Below, piece after piece: positions 16,372-25,991 of a stretch of DNA of 64,000 bases (its first letter is position 1; each line of letters starts with the position of its first letter). Location: assembly GCA_001596135.1 (NCBI GenBank), contig CP014773.1, forward strand, positions 2,728,001 through 2,792,000, written 5' to 3'. The translations under genes were made by a program, and so were the position numbers. The stretch is from Mucilaginibacter sp. PAMC 26640 (GTDB lineage Bacteria > Bacteroidota > Bacteroidia > Sphingobacteriales > Sphingobacteriaceae). Under the pieces are notes generated by a model that searched no databases, was not told where the DNA came from, and saw only the letters and a list, made by a program, of their open reading frames with translations.

Positions 16372-18021
16372 TTATGAGTTCATCGAGATAAGGAACTCCT
16401 CGTTGGTTTTCGTGCCGCGGATCTGTGCCTGCAAAAATTCCATACTTTCCTGTGAATTCATATCCGCCAGGTGATTACGAAGAATCCAGATTCTTTGTAA
16501 AGTTTCACGATCAAGCAACAAGTCATCACGACGGGTGCTTGATGCAGTAATATCGATAGCAGGGAAGATTCTTTTGTTGGATAATTTACGATCCAGTTGC
16601 AGCTCCATATTACCGGTACCCTTAAATTCTTCAAAGATCACCTCATCCATTTTAGAACCGGTTTCTGTTAATGCAGTTGCGATAATGGTTAAGCTGCCGC
16701 CATCCTCAATGTTACGGGCCGCACCAAAAAAGCGTTTTGGTTTGTGCAATGCGTTGGCATCAACACCACCCGATAAGATCTTACCGGATGCAGGTGCCAC
16801 CGTATTGTAAGCACGTGCTAAACGGGTTATAGAATCCAGCAGAATAACCACGTCATGACCACACTCTACCATGCGTTTGGCTTTCTCTAAAACGATATTG
16901 GCGATTTTTACGTGGCGCTCTGCAGGCTCATCAAAAGTAGATGAAACCACTTCGGCGCGTACGCTGCGTGCCATATCGGTCACCTCTTCCGGGCGCTCAT
17001 CAATCAGTAAGATAATGAGGTAAACTTCCGGGTGGTTTTTAGCTATCGCGTTTGCAACATCTTTAAGCAGCATGGTTTTACCTGTTTTAGGCTGAGCCAC
17101 AATTAAACCACGCTGGCCTTTACCTATCGGCGAAAACAGGTCCATAATACGGGTAGAGTAGTTACCGGCATCCGTAAACAGGTTCAGTTTCTCCGATGGG
17201 AACAGCGGAGTTAAGTGATCGAAAGGTACACGGTCGCGCACTTCTGCCGGGATGCGGCCGTTGATTGCTTCCACGCGTACCAGCGGGAAATATTTTTCAC
17301 CTTCCTTTGGCGGGCGGATACTACCGCGAACGGTGTCGCCAGTTTTTAAGCCGAAAAGTTTAATCTGGCTCTGAGATACATAAATGTCATCAGGAGATGT
17401 TAAATAGTTATAGTCAGATGAGCGCAGAAATCCGTAACCATCGGGCATGATTTCTAATACGCCTTCGTTTACAATAACGTTATCAAAATCAAGGTTGATA
17501 GCAGGCTCCTGATTTTTTTGCTGTTTTTCATTTCCGTTACCGGTATTGTTTACGCGGCGCTCAAATTTTTGCGGGCGGCTTTCGGCTGGTAATTGTTCTG
17601 CCCTTATGGCCTGCTCTTCTTCGGTAGGGTTGCTGCTTGCAGAAACCGCTTCGGTATTGTTACCGCGGTTATTATTTTCTGCTTCGTCTTCTTCCTGCTC
17701 AAATAAGTTGGTATCTCTTAAAGGTACTTCAACCCTTGGTTCGTTCTTAGCGGCTTTGGTTACGCGGGTTCTTTTGCGTGTTTTTTCGCCATCGGCGGCT
17801 GGGGCAGCTTCTTCTGTTTCTGCGGGAGCAGTTTTAGGAGCGTAGTTGCTTTCTACGATGCTCTGTTGGGTCCTGGCGGCTTCAATTAGCTGTTGCTGCT
17901 CGGTAATGGTGGTGATCAGTTGTGCTTTTCTTAGCTCATCCGCCGCCGCAATACCTAAACTTTTAGCAATTTCACGCAACTCAGACACGAGCTTGTCGTT
18001 CAATTCGATTGTATCAGACAT
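16372..18021 (-). CDS. rho: Transcription termination factor Rho
   Basis: A 549-residue Rho helicase, longer than the roughly 420 residues of the Escherichia coli protein. Residues 1-50 form the N-terminal helical domain ([11 protein letters not shown]). A low-complexity acidic/asparagine-rich insertion (about 60-175) follows, then the RNA-binding cold-shock-like domain with [11 protein letters not shown]-type sequence ([18 protein letters not shown], about 192-210). The ATPase core has Walker [13 protein letters not shown] (about 308-319), the Walker B region [17 protein letters not shown], and the Q- and R-loop segments. Such insertions are typical of Bacteroidota Rho. Confidence 0.96.
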   Translation of the reverse strand: MSDTIELNDKLVSELREIAKSLGIAAADELRKAQLITTITEQQQLIEAARTQQSIVESNYAPKTAPAETEEAAPAADGEKTRKRTRVTKAAKNEPRVEVPLRDTNLFEQEEDEAENNNRGNNTEAVSASSNPTEEEQAIRAEQLPAESRPQKFERRVNNTGNGNEKQQKNQEPAINLDFDNVIVNEGVLEIMPDGYGFLRSSDYNYLTSPDDIYVSQSQIKLFGLKTGDTVRGSIRPPKEGEKYFPLVRVEAINGRIPAEVRDRVPFDHLTPLFPSEKLNLFTDAGNYSTRIMDLFSPIGKGQRGLIVAQPKTGKTMLLKDVANAIAKNHPEVYLIILLIDERPEEVTDMARSVRAEVVSSTFDEPAERHVKIANIVLEKAKRMVECGHDVVILLDSITRLARAYNTVAPASGKILSGGVDANALHKPKRFFGAARNIEDGGSLTIIATALTETGSKMDEVIFEEFKGTGNMELQLDRKLSNKRIFPAIDITASSTRRDDLLLDRETLQRIWILRNHLADMNSQESMEFLQAQIRGTKTNEEFLISMNS

Positions 18022-18132
18022 GATATGAATTATAGTTCAAAAGGATTTTTTAGTTGAAAGATGTTCTGCAACCTGCATATGCAATATTTAAGCCAGGTAA
18101 GTATTAGAAATAAATGCGTGGTGATAAAAATT

Positions 18133-18150
18133 GTTCTTGTGTTCAAGAAC
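18133..18150. other. Perfect dyad in the rho-pyrF intergenic region
   Basis: GTTCTTG-TGTT-CAAGAAC is a 7-base perfect dyad about 112 bases upstream of the rho ATG and 117 bases upstream of pyrF. It could be an operator or a leader hairpin of rho. No regulator is assigned. Confidence 0.4.
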
Positions 18151-18266
18151 ATGCAAGGGAAAACAATGCAATTTTAATGAAAATATTGTAAAATGCAAAT
18201 TTAATAAAAAAATAACACTAAGTGTTTAATTTTTTAGATTTTTGGGGCTAAATTAAACACCCCGCT

Positions 18267-19100
18267 ATGATATCCCGCCAGCAACTGATCGGTCAGATAA
18301 AACAAAAAAAATCTTTTTTATGCGTTGGACTGGATACCGATATAGATAAAATCCCCGGGTTTTTAAAGGCATATCCTGATCCTGTTTTTGAATTTAATAA
18401 ACGAATCATTGATGCTACCAAAGATTTGTGTATAGCTTATAAACCCAATGCTGCGTTTTACGAATGCCGCGGGTTAAAAGGATTACAAAGCCTTATTTCC
18501 ACCTATGAATACCTCCCGAAAGATGTTCTTAGTATTATAGATGCGAAGCGTGGCGATATTGGAAATACATCGGATAATTATGCAAGGGCATTTTTTGATG
18601 AAGAAAACAGCGGTATGGGCTTCGATGCGATCACAGTGACACCTTATATGGGGCACGATAGTGTTACTCCTTATTTAAAGTATGCTGGTAAGTGGATCAT
18701 TATATTGGCATTAACCTCATCTGTGGGCAGTAAAGACTTCCAGTATCTGGAAAACGGCGAAGGTTACCTTTACGAAACCGTGATACAGAAAGCGAATACC
18801 TGGGCGGGGGCCGACAGGCTGATGTTTGTCGTCGGGGCAACAAAAAGCACCGAATTCACTAATATCCGTAAGTATGCACCAGACAACTTTTTACTGGTCC
18901 CCGGCGTTGGTGCACAGGGTGGCAGTTTGGAAGAAGTTTGCAAATACGGCATGACGCCGGATTGCGGCCTTATCATTAACGCCTCCCGTTCTATCATCTA
19001 TGCCAGTAACGGCGAAGATTTTGCAGAAGCGGCCAGGGCTGAGGCGCTGAGTTTGCAGCAGCAGATGCAAGCCGAGTTGGAAAAGGCAGGAGTGCTTTAA
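18267..19100 (+). CDS. pyrF: Orotidine 5-prime-phosphate decarboxylase
   Basis: A 277-residue type 2 OMP decarboxylase, the last step of UMP synthesis. The catalytic segment [15 protein letters not shown] (about residues 92-106) contains the conserved Asp-Lys-Asp charge relay, and VGLDTD near residue 20 and VPGVGAQGG near 212 are substrate-phosphate contacts. Length agrees with the longer type 2 class found in Bacteroidota and actinobacteria. Stand-alone gene; rho lies divergent. Confidence 0.95.
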   Translation: MISRQQLIGQIKQKKSFLCVGLDTDIDKIPGFLKAYPDPVFEFNKRIIDATKDLCIAYKPNAAFYECRGLKGLQSLISTYEYLPKDVLSIIDAKRGDIGNTSDNYARAFFDEENSGMGFDAITVTPYMGHDSVTPYLKYAGKWIIILALTSSVGSKDFQYLENGEGYLYETVIQKANTWAGADRLMFVVGATKSTEFTNIRKYAPDNFLLVPGVGAQGGSLEEVCKYGMTPDCGLIINASRSIIYASNGEDFAEAARAEALSLQQQMQAELEKAGVL

Positions 19101-19105
19101 TTATC

Positions 19106-19396
19106 ATGAAAACAAAGCATATCACAGATTTTATTTAGATCTTTCATGGTGCCGATAGCAGATTTGCAGGCGGGGTTTTTACAGATGTAAAACTGGCAGA
19201 CGAGTGGATTAATAAGCATAAGTTGACAGGACTATTATCAAAATATCCTGTTAATAAAGGCGTATATGACTGGGCAATTGAAAATAGTCTTTTTGAAATG
19301 AAAAGGGAAAATCAAAAAGAGCCGTTGTTTATTTAAAATTTCAGCACAGCCAGTCAAGATCATTTTCATTATGAAGACGGAGAAAAAGACTATTAA
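19106..19396 (+). pseudogene. Small DUF7710-like gene broken by two in-frame stops
   Basis: One frame of 97 codons runs from ATG 19106 to TAA 19394-19396, interrupted by TAG at 19136-19138 and TAA at 19334-19336. The pieces read IFHGADSRFAGGVF, DEWINKHKLTGLLSKYP, KGVYDWAIENSLFEMK and FSTASQDHFHYEDGEKDY, which together resemble a small domain family I know as DUF7710 (name from memory, unverified). No frameshift is needed to join them, so decay is recent or the stops are read through. Function of the family is unknown to me. It starts 6 bases after pyrF. Confidence 0.7.
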
Positions 19397-19458
19397 AGTC
19401 GATCTGTTTAATGGCTTGCATCTTCAAACAAACATAGGTCCTTAGCAGTTGCAATTAA

Positions 19459-20001
19459 ATGAAGTTACAAAAGTGGCAAATAGGGCTTGCCGGGATAGCA
19501 GCGGCGGCTTTTATAGTGGGTTTCTCTTCCTGTGTATCTATCCCAAAAGGTGCAAAAGCAGTTAGTCCCTTTAATAAAGACAAATACCTGGGCAAATGGT
19601 ACGAGATCTGCCGGATGGATTTTAAATTCGAAAAGAACTTAAATAACGTTACCGCCAACTATACCCTTAAAAATAACGGCTCTATCCGCGTGGATAACCG
19701 GGGTTACAACTACGTTAAGAAAGAATGGAAGCAGAGCATAGGTAAAGCAAAGTTTGTTGATGGGGATGATGTTGCAAGGTTAAAGGTTTCATTCTTTGGT
19801 CCATTTTATGCCGGTTATAATGTGATCGCGATTGATAAAGACTATAAGTATGCCATGATTGCCGGAAACGATCTGGATTTTCTTTGGCTGTTGTCACGGG
19901 AAACTTCAATACCTCCGGCCATTGTTACCGATTACCTAAAACAGGCCCAGGCACTGGGCTACAACGTTAATAAATTAGTTTGGACAAAGCACGATCATTG
20001 A
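19459..20001 (+). CDS. Outer-membrane lipocalin (Blc-like)
   Basis: A 180-residue bacterial lipocalin. The hydrophobic leader ends in VGFSSCVS, a lipobox with cysteine near 25. The family signature YLGKWYEICRMDFKFEKNL (about 44-62) with the GxW triad is clear, followed by eight beta strands and DFLWLLSRE (about 139-147), the second conserved region. Blc binds lysophospholipids at the outer membrane in Escherichia coli. It lies 38 bases upstream of a flavin monooxygenase and may be cotranscribed. Confidence 0.9.
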   Translation: MKLQKWQIGLAGIAAAAFIVGFSSCVSIPKGAKAVSPFNKDKYLGKWYEICRMDFKFEKNLNNVTANYTLKNNGSIRVDNRGYNYVKKEWKQSIGKAKFVDGDDVARLKVSFFGPFYAGYNVIAIDKDYKYAMIAGNDLDFLWLLSRETSIPPAIVTDYLKQAQALGYNVNKLVWTKHDH

Positions 20002-20039
20002 AATCAGTCCAGCACGACGGATATTAATCACCTCAAATA

Positions 20040-21260
20040 ATGCAATCAAAAAAAGTATTGATATCCGGTGCCAGCATTGCTGGGCCCACGTTGGCTTATT
20101 GGCTACATAAATACGGCTTTGAAGTAACTGTAATTGAGCGGTCGCCGGAATTGCGGATGGGTGGCCAAAATATAGATATCAGGGATGCCGCCAGAAAGGT
20201 AACTGAAAAGATGGGCATCACCAATCAAATATTAGCTGCCAATACCGGGGAATTAGGGATTCAGTTTATTGATGACAAGAATGTAGTGCGCGCCTCCTTT
20301 CCGGCTACTGGTGCCGATAGCTTTACCAGCGAAATGGAGATCATCAGGGGCGACCTTGTCAATATCTTGTACCAGCAAACTAAAGACAATGTTAATTACA
20401 TCTTCGGCAAATATATTACCGCAATTGATGATCAGGTAAAAGGTGTAACGGTTACTTTCAGCGATGGGCAGCAGGCCGAGTTCCACCTGGTTATCGCTGC
20501 GGATGGGGTACGTTCTAAAACAAGGGAACTGATGTTTGGTACCGAAGCCGAACTAAAGTACATCGGTTTATACAATGCCTATCTCACCATCCCCAAAACA
20601 AAAACGGATACTAACTGGGCTCGCTGGTACAATGCGCCCGGATCTCGGGTCATACTGTTGCGCCCGGATAACGAGGGCAACACAAGGGCATCGTTCAGCT
20701 TTTTAGCCAAGGATGCCAATTATCGGAACTTATCCCGCGAAGATCAAAAAAAGTTTTTAATAATGAAGCTGACAGGCGCAGGCTGGGAAGCTCCCCGCCT
20801 CAGCGAGGCAATTGCCGATAGCAAAGATGTGTACTTTGATGCCGTAAGCCAGGTGAAAGCCCCGCGATGGTCAAAGGGCAGGCTGGCTATGATAGGGGAT
20901 GCTGCATATTGCCCAACGCCTATTAGCGGCATGGGTACATCGCTAGCTATACTTGGCGCCTATATGCTGGCAGGTGAACTAGCACAAAATGTGGATCATA
21001 GCAAAGCGTTCGAAGCATTTGAAACCAAACTGAGGCCCTACGTTACTACCGTACAAAAACTTCCGCCGGGAGCACCATGGATAGTTCATCCGAAATCGGC
21101 ATTTGGGGTGAAAGTAGTGAATATGATAGCAAGTATTGCTGCAAGCGAATTTGTAAAGCAGATTGGTAAGATCTTCAAAAGCAAAACGGAAAAACCAAAG
21201 AAGGAAGAATTTTTGCTACCGGATTACGATAGTTTAGTTTCGGTAAAATATCGTTACTAA
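20040..21260 (+). CDS. FAD-dependent aromatic-type monooxygenase
   Basis: A 406-residue group A flavin monooxygenase of the PHBH fold. The FAD-binding GxGxxG-type motif is VLISGASIAGPTLAYWL (about 6-22; the first glycine position is SGASIAG, as in TetX-like members), the DG motif is VIAADGVRSKTRE (about 151-163), and the GD motif is AMIGDAAYCPTPISGMGTSL (about 283-302). TetX-type tetracycline-inactivating enzymes share this pattern, but activity on any drug cannot be claimed. A basic tail (KSKTEKPKKEE) follows. Confidence 0.85.
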   Translation: MQSKKVLISGASIAGPTLAYWLHKYGFEVTVIERSPELRMGGQNIDIRDAARKVTEKMGITNQILAANTGELGIQFIDDKNVVRASFPATGADSFTSEMEIIRGDLVNILYQQTKDNVNYIFGKYITAIDDQVKGVTVTFSDGQQAEFHLVIAADGVRSKTRELMFGTEAELKYIGLYNAYLTIPKTKTDTNWARWYNAPGSRVILLRPDNEGNTRASFSFLAKDANYRNLSREDQKKFLIMKLTGAGWEAPRLSEAIADSKDVYFDAVSQVKAPRWSKGRLAMIGDAAYCPTPISGMGTSLAILGAYMLAGELAQNVDHSKAFEAFETKLRPYVTTVQKLPPGAPWIVHPKSAFGVKVVNMIASIAASEFVKQIGKIFKSKTEKPKKEEFLLPDYDSLVSVKYRY

Positions 21261-21371
21261 AATTACGCAGCGGTTAACATCATCTTTTATGTAACTCCAT
21301 TGAAAATTTCATAACTATTGGCATAATTGACTCGTATTTTACTAAATTACCGCCCAATTAATGCTGTACTT

Positions 21372-23351
21372 ATGAAAAAATGCCTTACTCTGCTTGTTGT
21401 TACGTCGTTTGTCGCCACAGCTTTCGCCCAAAGCGATAAAAAACATTTTCAGCCCAAAGATTTTTATAAGATACCAACTGTAAGCGACCCACAGGTTTCA
21501 CCGGATGGTAAATGGGTGGCTTATGGCGTATCTGAAGTAGATACAGCTAAGGATAAGCGGGTATCGCACCTGTGGATGCAAAGCTGGGATGGCAAAACTT
21601 CCATCCAACTAACCCACGGCCCAGAAGCCGCAGCTAAAGCACGCTGGAGCCCCGATGGCCTGTACCTGGCCTTCTTATCATCGCGCGAATCAAAAAACGG
21701 GTCGCAGGTATGGCTCCTGGACCGCCGGGGCGGGGAAGCCAAAAAGCTAACCGACATAAAAGGTGATCTGAGTGATTATGATTGGAGCCCCGACGGTAAA
21801 AAGATGGTGCTGGTGATCCAGGATCCGGAAAATAAGGGGAAGGAAGCACCTAAAACGCCCAAGCCTATTGTTGTTGACCGTTACCATTTTAAGCAGGATT
21901 ATGAGGGTTACCTGGAACACCTGCGCAACCACTTATATGTATTGGATATTAATACTAAAAAACTGGATACGTTAACCAAAGGGGAGTTCGAAGAAAAATC
22001 GCCTGTATGGTCGCCTAATGGTACGCGCATAGCATTTGTAAGCAACCACGACCAGGATCCCGACCGGAGCGAGAACAGCGATATATTCACTATGGAACCA
22101 AAAGCAAATGCTACAGTAACTCAGCTCACTACCTGGAAAGGTCATGATGTTAGCCCGCAATGGAGCCCTGATGGAAAGCAAATAGCCTACCTGCGCCAGG
22201 ATAGTGAAGGTTATAATATGTATGCCGAAAATATTGTGTGTTTGATGAATGCTGATGGCAATAACAATAAACTGCTGACCAAAGAGCTGGACCGCACCGC
22301 AGACAACCTTGCCTGGGGCAAAGACGGAAAAGCGCTAGCTTTTACTGTTGATGATGACAGGGAACGATATTTGGCCACTTACAGTCTGCAAAATAAAAAG
22401 ATCAGTATCATACCAGCTACCCGCGGTAAAAGAAGCATGAACGATATCGTTGCGCAGGGGAAAAATAACTGGGCCGTAACCATGAGTACGCCTTATTTGC
22501 CTCATGAGATCTACGCGCTGGAAGATGGAAAGCTACGCCGCCTTACATTTCAGCAGCAGGATTGGGTAAGCAAAGTCACTCTATCCCAGGTAACGGGCTT
22601 TCGTTCTGTAAGTAAGGATGGGACGAAGATCTCGGGTGTGTTGTACCGCCCGGATAGTTCCAGTACCAAAAAGATGCCCTTCATCCTGTTTGTGCATGGG
22701 GGGCCTGTTGGGCAGGATGATTATAGTTTCGATCCAACCTGCCAGGCTTTGGCTAACGCCGGATATGCGGTGGCTACGGTAAACTACAGGGGCAGCTCTG
22801 GCAGGGGCATCGCCTTTACCAAGAGCATTGCAGCCGACTGGGGAAACCGCGAAGTTATTGATCTTCATGGCGCGGTGGATGAGTTGGTGAAGCAAGGAAT
22901 TGCGGACCCGGATAAATTGGGCGTAGGCGGCTGGAGCTACGGCGGTATCACTACCGATTTTCTAATCGCCAGCGATACCCGTTTCAAAGCAGCAGCAAGC
23001 GGTGCGGGCAGCGCACTGCAAATGGCCAATTACGGTATCGATCAATATATTTTGCAGTACGATAATGAACTGGGACAGCCCTGGAAGAATCCGGATATAT
23101 ATACCAAAATCTCTTACCCTTTTCTGCACGCCGACAGGATAAAAACGCCGGTGCTGTTTATGTCGGGATTGAAGGATTTTAACGTACCTACTGCCGGCAG
23201 CGAGCAAATGTACCAGGCACTAAAATCGCTGGGTGTACCTACAGAACTGATCCTTTATCCCAACCAGAATCATGGCATCAGTATCCCAAGCTACCAGGTG
23301 GATAGGGTGGAGCGGTATATCAAATGGTATGATAAGTATTTAAAGCAATAG
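21372..23351 (+). CDS. Secreted S9 family prolyl oligopeptidase-like peptidase
   Basis: A 659-residue exported serine peptidase. The start at 21372 gives a signal peptide MKKCLTLLVVTSFVATAFAQ cleaved near residue 20; an upstream in-frame start would bury it. WD40-like/TolB propeller repeats with (W)SPDGK motifs occupy about 35-400, and the alpha/beta hydrolase domain about 420-659. The nucleophile is in GGWSYGG (serine near 522), Asp in the MSGLKDFNVP region and His in PNQNHGIS near 637. Dipeptidyl or oligopeptidyl cleavage in the periplasm is expected. Terminated by the stem at 23377. Confidence 0.92.
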   Translation: MKKCLTLLVVTSFVATAFAQSDKKHFQPKDFYKIPTVSDPQVSPDGKWVAYGVSEVDTAKDKRVSHLWMQSWDGKTSIQLTHGPEAAAKARWSPDGLYLAFLSSRESKNGSQVWLLDRRGGEAKKLTDIKGDLSDYDWSPDGKKMVLVIQDPENKGKEAPKTPKPIVVDRYHFKQDYEGYLEHLRNHLYVLDINTKKLDTLTKGEFEEKSPVWSPNGTRIAFVSNHDQDPDRSENSDIFTMEPKANATVTQLTTWKGHDVSPQWSPDGKQIAYLRQDSEGYNMYAENIVCLMNADGNNNKLLTKELDRTADNLAWGKDGKALAFTVDDDRERYLATYSLQNKKISIIPATRGKRSMNDIVAQGKNNWAVTMSTPYLPHEIYALEDGKLRRLTFQQQDWVSKVTLSQVTGFRSVSKDGTKISGVLYRPDSSSTKKMPFILFVHGGPVGQDDYSFDPTCQALANAGYAVATVNYRGSSGRGIAFTKSIAADWGNREVIDLHGAVDELVKQGIADPDKLGVGGWSYGGITTDFLIASDTRFKAAASGAGSALQMANYGIDQYILQYDNELGQPWKNPDIYTKISYPFLHADRIKTPVLFMSGLKDFNVPTAGSEQMYQALKSLGVPTELILYPNQNHGISIPSYQVDRVERYIKWYDKYLKQ

Positions 23352-23376
23352 AGCCTTATTGCTGCTTATAACAGAC

Positions 23377-23407
23377 AAAGGCCAACTTACGATTCAAGTT
23401 GGCCTTT
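23377..23407 (+). terminator. Terminator after the S9 peptidase
   Basis: Twelve-base perfect stem AAAGGCCAACTT / AAGTTGGCCTTT with a 7-base loop, 26 bases after the stop. The trailing T tract is weak on either strand. Confidence 0.6.
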
Positions 23408-23427
23408 GCTGTAAAATTGAACAGCGC

Positions 23428-23452
23428 CAGACAGGTCATCAGAACCTGTCTG
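23428..23452. other. Second dyad between convergent genes
   Basis: CAGACAGGT-N7-ACCTGTCTG, a perfect 9-base dyad 36 bases upstream (in plus coordinates) of the end of the flavin-binding stress protein gene. It may be a terminator stem for that minus-strand gene, although no T tract follows. Confidence 0.4.
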
Positions 23453-23487
23453 ATCTGCGATACCCCGGCCGGATTGTTCAATAAAAT

Positions 23488-24024
23488 TTATACCTCTAGT
23501 TTACCCTCGATTGAATCATCTAAGGTTTTCCCTAGAGCTGCACCTGCCAATTGTTTTACAAAGGCTACTGCATTGCCATGTTTGTTATCCCAATAATAAG
23601 CCTGGGTCGGTTCAACCTTTACAACGGCTATGCGGTGGTCATCTTCACCTTCGGTAAACCAGGTTTTAAGGATAGGTTTCCAAAATTCTTTGATCTTTTC
23701 TTTGTCATCGCTTAATGTTACTACGCCGTATACGTCCAGATAATCTGAATATTTGGAGCCCTGGAAGAAAAGCTGCGCCAACGGTTCGGCTTGCAATTCG
23801 CTGTAGGTATGGCTATCATTAGCGATTAAAAACCATAAGTTACCTTCATCATCAACGTCCTGAACGGTCATTGGTCGTGCGGAGGCAGGTAAACCAGTTT
23901 TTATATTACTCAGGAAAAAGCAGGTTTTTGCATCTTCAGCAAGGCTTTTTAGCTTTTCTACAGCCTCAGTCCCGGCCAGGTTTTTAAAGTTATCTTCGGG
24001 TTGGTTTTGATTGATACTGTTCAT
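23488..24024 (-). CDS. Pyridoxamine 5-prime-phosphate oxidase-like stress protein
   Basis: A 178-residue split-barrel protein of the general stress protein 26 type. Features are the barrel strand SNIKTGLPASARPMTVQDVD (about 39-58), NLWFLIANDSHTYSEL (about 62-77) and the conserved VEPTQAYYWD near the end. These proteins bind FMN or FAD; the enzymatic role is not settled. Monocistronic; the palindromic repeat array lies just upstream of its start. Confidence 0.85.
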   Translation of the reverse strand: MNSINQNQPEDNFKNLAGTEAVEKLKSLAEDAKTCFFLSNIKTGLPASARPMTVQDVDDEGNLWFLIANDSHTYSELQAEPLAQLFFQGSKYSDYLDVYGVVTLSDDKEKIKEFWKPILKTWFTEGEDDHRIAVVKVEPTQAYYWDNKHGNAVAFVKQLAGAALGKTLDDSIEGKLEV

Positions 24025-24087
24025 GATAGATTATGTTATAATGATAATCTATTAACTTTTGGGAAAAGGAAATGTTTTTAATATTTA

Positions 24088-24620
24088 CATTGTCATCCTG
24101 AAGAACGAAGGATCTATTAAGGGCATACATTACGTGCCATTTCTGTCGGTTAACAGATGCTTCCTTCGTCAGCATGACACAGGCTGTTTGTAGTTATTTT
24201 ACATTGTCATCCTAAGGAACGAAGGATCTATTACGCGCCATGTATTTCGCGCCATTTCTGTCGGTTAACAGATGCTTCCTTCGTCAGCATGACACAGGCT
24301 GTTTTTAATATTTACATTGTCATCCTGAGAAACGAAGGATCTATTAAGGGCCATACATTACGTGCCATTTCTGTCGGTTAACAGATGCTTCCTTCGTCAG
24401 CATGACACAGGCTGTTTGTAGTTATTTTACATTGTCATCCTGAGGAACGAAGAATCTATTACGCGCCATGTATTTCGCGCCATTCCATCGGTTAACAGAT
24501 GGTTCCTACGTAGGTATGATTGTCATCCCGAAGAAGGAAGGATCTACTCAGGTTCATGCAATACGCGCGAATTCTGTCGGTTCTTTCAATTAACAGATGC
24601 ATCTTTCGTCAGCATGACAA
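24088..24620. repeat. Five-copy array of imperfect palindromic repeats
   Basis: Five units begin at GTCAT 24092, 24206, 24319, 24434 and 24522 and end near 24180, 24295, 24408, 24519 and 24619. Each runs from GTCATCCTGA-RGAACGAAGGATC to GGTTAACAGATGCTTCCTTC followed by GTCAGCATGAC; the ends are complementary, so each can fold into a long stem. Units 1+2 and 3+4 form a higher-order duplication of about 227 bases (the shared AATATTTACATTGTCAT leader precedes units 1 and 3). Units 4 and 5 are more diverged. The same family, inverted, forms the array at 59637-60436. Confidence 0.85.
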
Positions 24621-24623
24621 TTT

Positions 24624-25991
24624 TTACACAGCGAAACTTACCTTCCGCTCGGGGAACTTCGCAGCATAGCCGGTAACGATATTTTTGATATAGTCATTGC
24701 CGGGATAGGGGGTAAGGTAGTTCTTTAATTGCTGAATGTTATTGGCATCAAAGTAATGGGATATATAGCCCATGCCATAAAAGCGGCCTTCTTCTATCAG
24801 GATGCAGCTATGCTCATCGCCGGTGCGGCCTTCATCACGGATAGCAAAAGTAGGCAGGGCTTTCTTTAGTTCATCGATAGCTGCGGTTACTTTGATATTG
24901 TAATCATCGGGTGTTTCATGGCCCTCGCAGGCGCATGAATTTAAATTATTACCTGTGCAGGGCTGGTCGTTCTTTTGGATGAAACACATTTTTGGGCACA
25001 GGCTGAAGGTCTCTATCAGGCTATTGAGCAGATTGTAGCCCTCCAGCAGCGAATTGCAGGCATATACCGCGGGCATATGTTTCCGGTGCTTATCCACCGC
25101 CAGGCGAAGGTAACCACGCTGGTCCTCATAAGCATAAAGTCCGTAGGTATTCTCAAAGCGCTTTAAAGAGCGGTTGTATTTAGGCCACAAGCGTTTGATC
25201 TCCACTGCCTCCAGCACAAAAGCAATCAACTCGGTACCGCAAACCTGGTGACTAACGCGGTGAATGGTTTTCAAAAACTCCTGCCGCTGCGAGCCTGGGT
25301 TGTTACCCGAGAAATGACTGCAAACCCTTTTTTTAATATTCTTGGCCTTACCTACATATACCACTTTGCCTTTGTTATCATGGAAGTAGTATACCCCCGG
25401 TGCATTTGGCAAAGCTTCTATATCCGCCTTTGGCAGGTTGGCCGGCAGACGCTGTTCTTTTGAATTTTGTTTTAAGGCCTGGCCAATGTGGTTGACAGTA
25501 TCATTTTTTAGATATAGACTAAATAATTGAGCGGTTGCTTCCGCATCGCCCATAGCACGGTGGCGGCTGTTGTTGCCTATACCTAAGTGACTACACAATT
25601 TCCCCAGACTGTATGATAGCAGCCCGGGCATGATCTTGCGGCCCAGCCGAACTGTACAAAGTTTATTGGCATTAAGTTCGTAACCGGCGGCGTTTAAATG
25701 ATAACGTAAAAAAGAATAATCGAAGTTTACATTGTGTGCTACAAAGATCTGCCCTTTAAGCAGGTGATAGATCTCGTGCGCCACATCCTCAAATAAGGGG
25801 GCTGTGCTCACCATCTCGTTAGTGATGCCGGTTAAAGCACGGATATATACCGGGATATCGCGCTGCGGATTCACGAGCGTTTCAAAACGGCGCGTTACCT
25901 TTTTGCCATCGTGAATGCATATAGCAATCTCTGTAATGCCATTAGCGCTGGCATGCCCTCCCGTCGTCTCGATATCCACTATGGCGTACAT
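24624..25991 (-). CDS. DnaQ-like exonuclease fused to a GIY-YIG nuclease domain
   Basis: A 455-residue two-domain nuclease. Residues 1-165 are a DEDDh 3-prime exonuclease: VDIETTGG with the catalytic Asp/Glu at 6 and 8, HNVNFDYSFLR (about 90-100) and HRAMGDAEAT (about 142-151). Residues about 192-275 are a UvrC-type GIY-YIG domain (PGVYYFHDNKGKVVYVGKAK). The C-terminal third contains several cysteines (CPKMCFIQ, PCTGNNLNSCAC). Similar fusions in Bacteroidota and actinobacteria are annotated as PolIII epsilon-like or Cho-like; a role in nucleotide excision repair is inferred. The 3-prime end is 4 bases from the repeat array. Confidence 0.88.
   Translation of the reverse strand: MYAIVDIETTGGHASANGITEIAICIHDGKKVTRRFETLVNPQRDIPVYIRALTGITNEMVSTAPLFEDVAHEIYHLLKGQIFVAHNVNFDYSFLRYHLNAAGYELNANKLCTVRLGRKIMPGLLSYSLGKLCSHLGIGNNSRHRAMGDAEATAQLFSLYLKNDTVNHIGQALKQNSKEQRLPANLPKADIEALPNAPGVYYFHDNKGKVVYVGKAKNIKKRVCSHFSGNNPGSQRQEFLKTIHRVSHQVCGTELIAFVLEAVEIKRLWPKYNRSLKRFENTYGLYAYEDQRGYLRLAVDKHRKHMPAVYACNSLLEGYNLLNSLIETFSLCPKMCFIQKNDQPCTGNNLNSCACEGHETPDDYNIKVTAAIDELKKALPTFAIRDEGRTGDEHSCILIEEGRFYGMGYISHYFDANNIQQLKNYLTPYPGNDYIKNIVTGYAAKFPERKVSFAV

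Noticed and set aside
20040-21260. Tetracycline-destructase TetX
   Set aside because: The fold and motifs are shared by many flavin monooxygenases; no specific residue pattern seen by eye supports drug inactivation.
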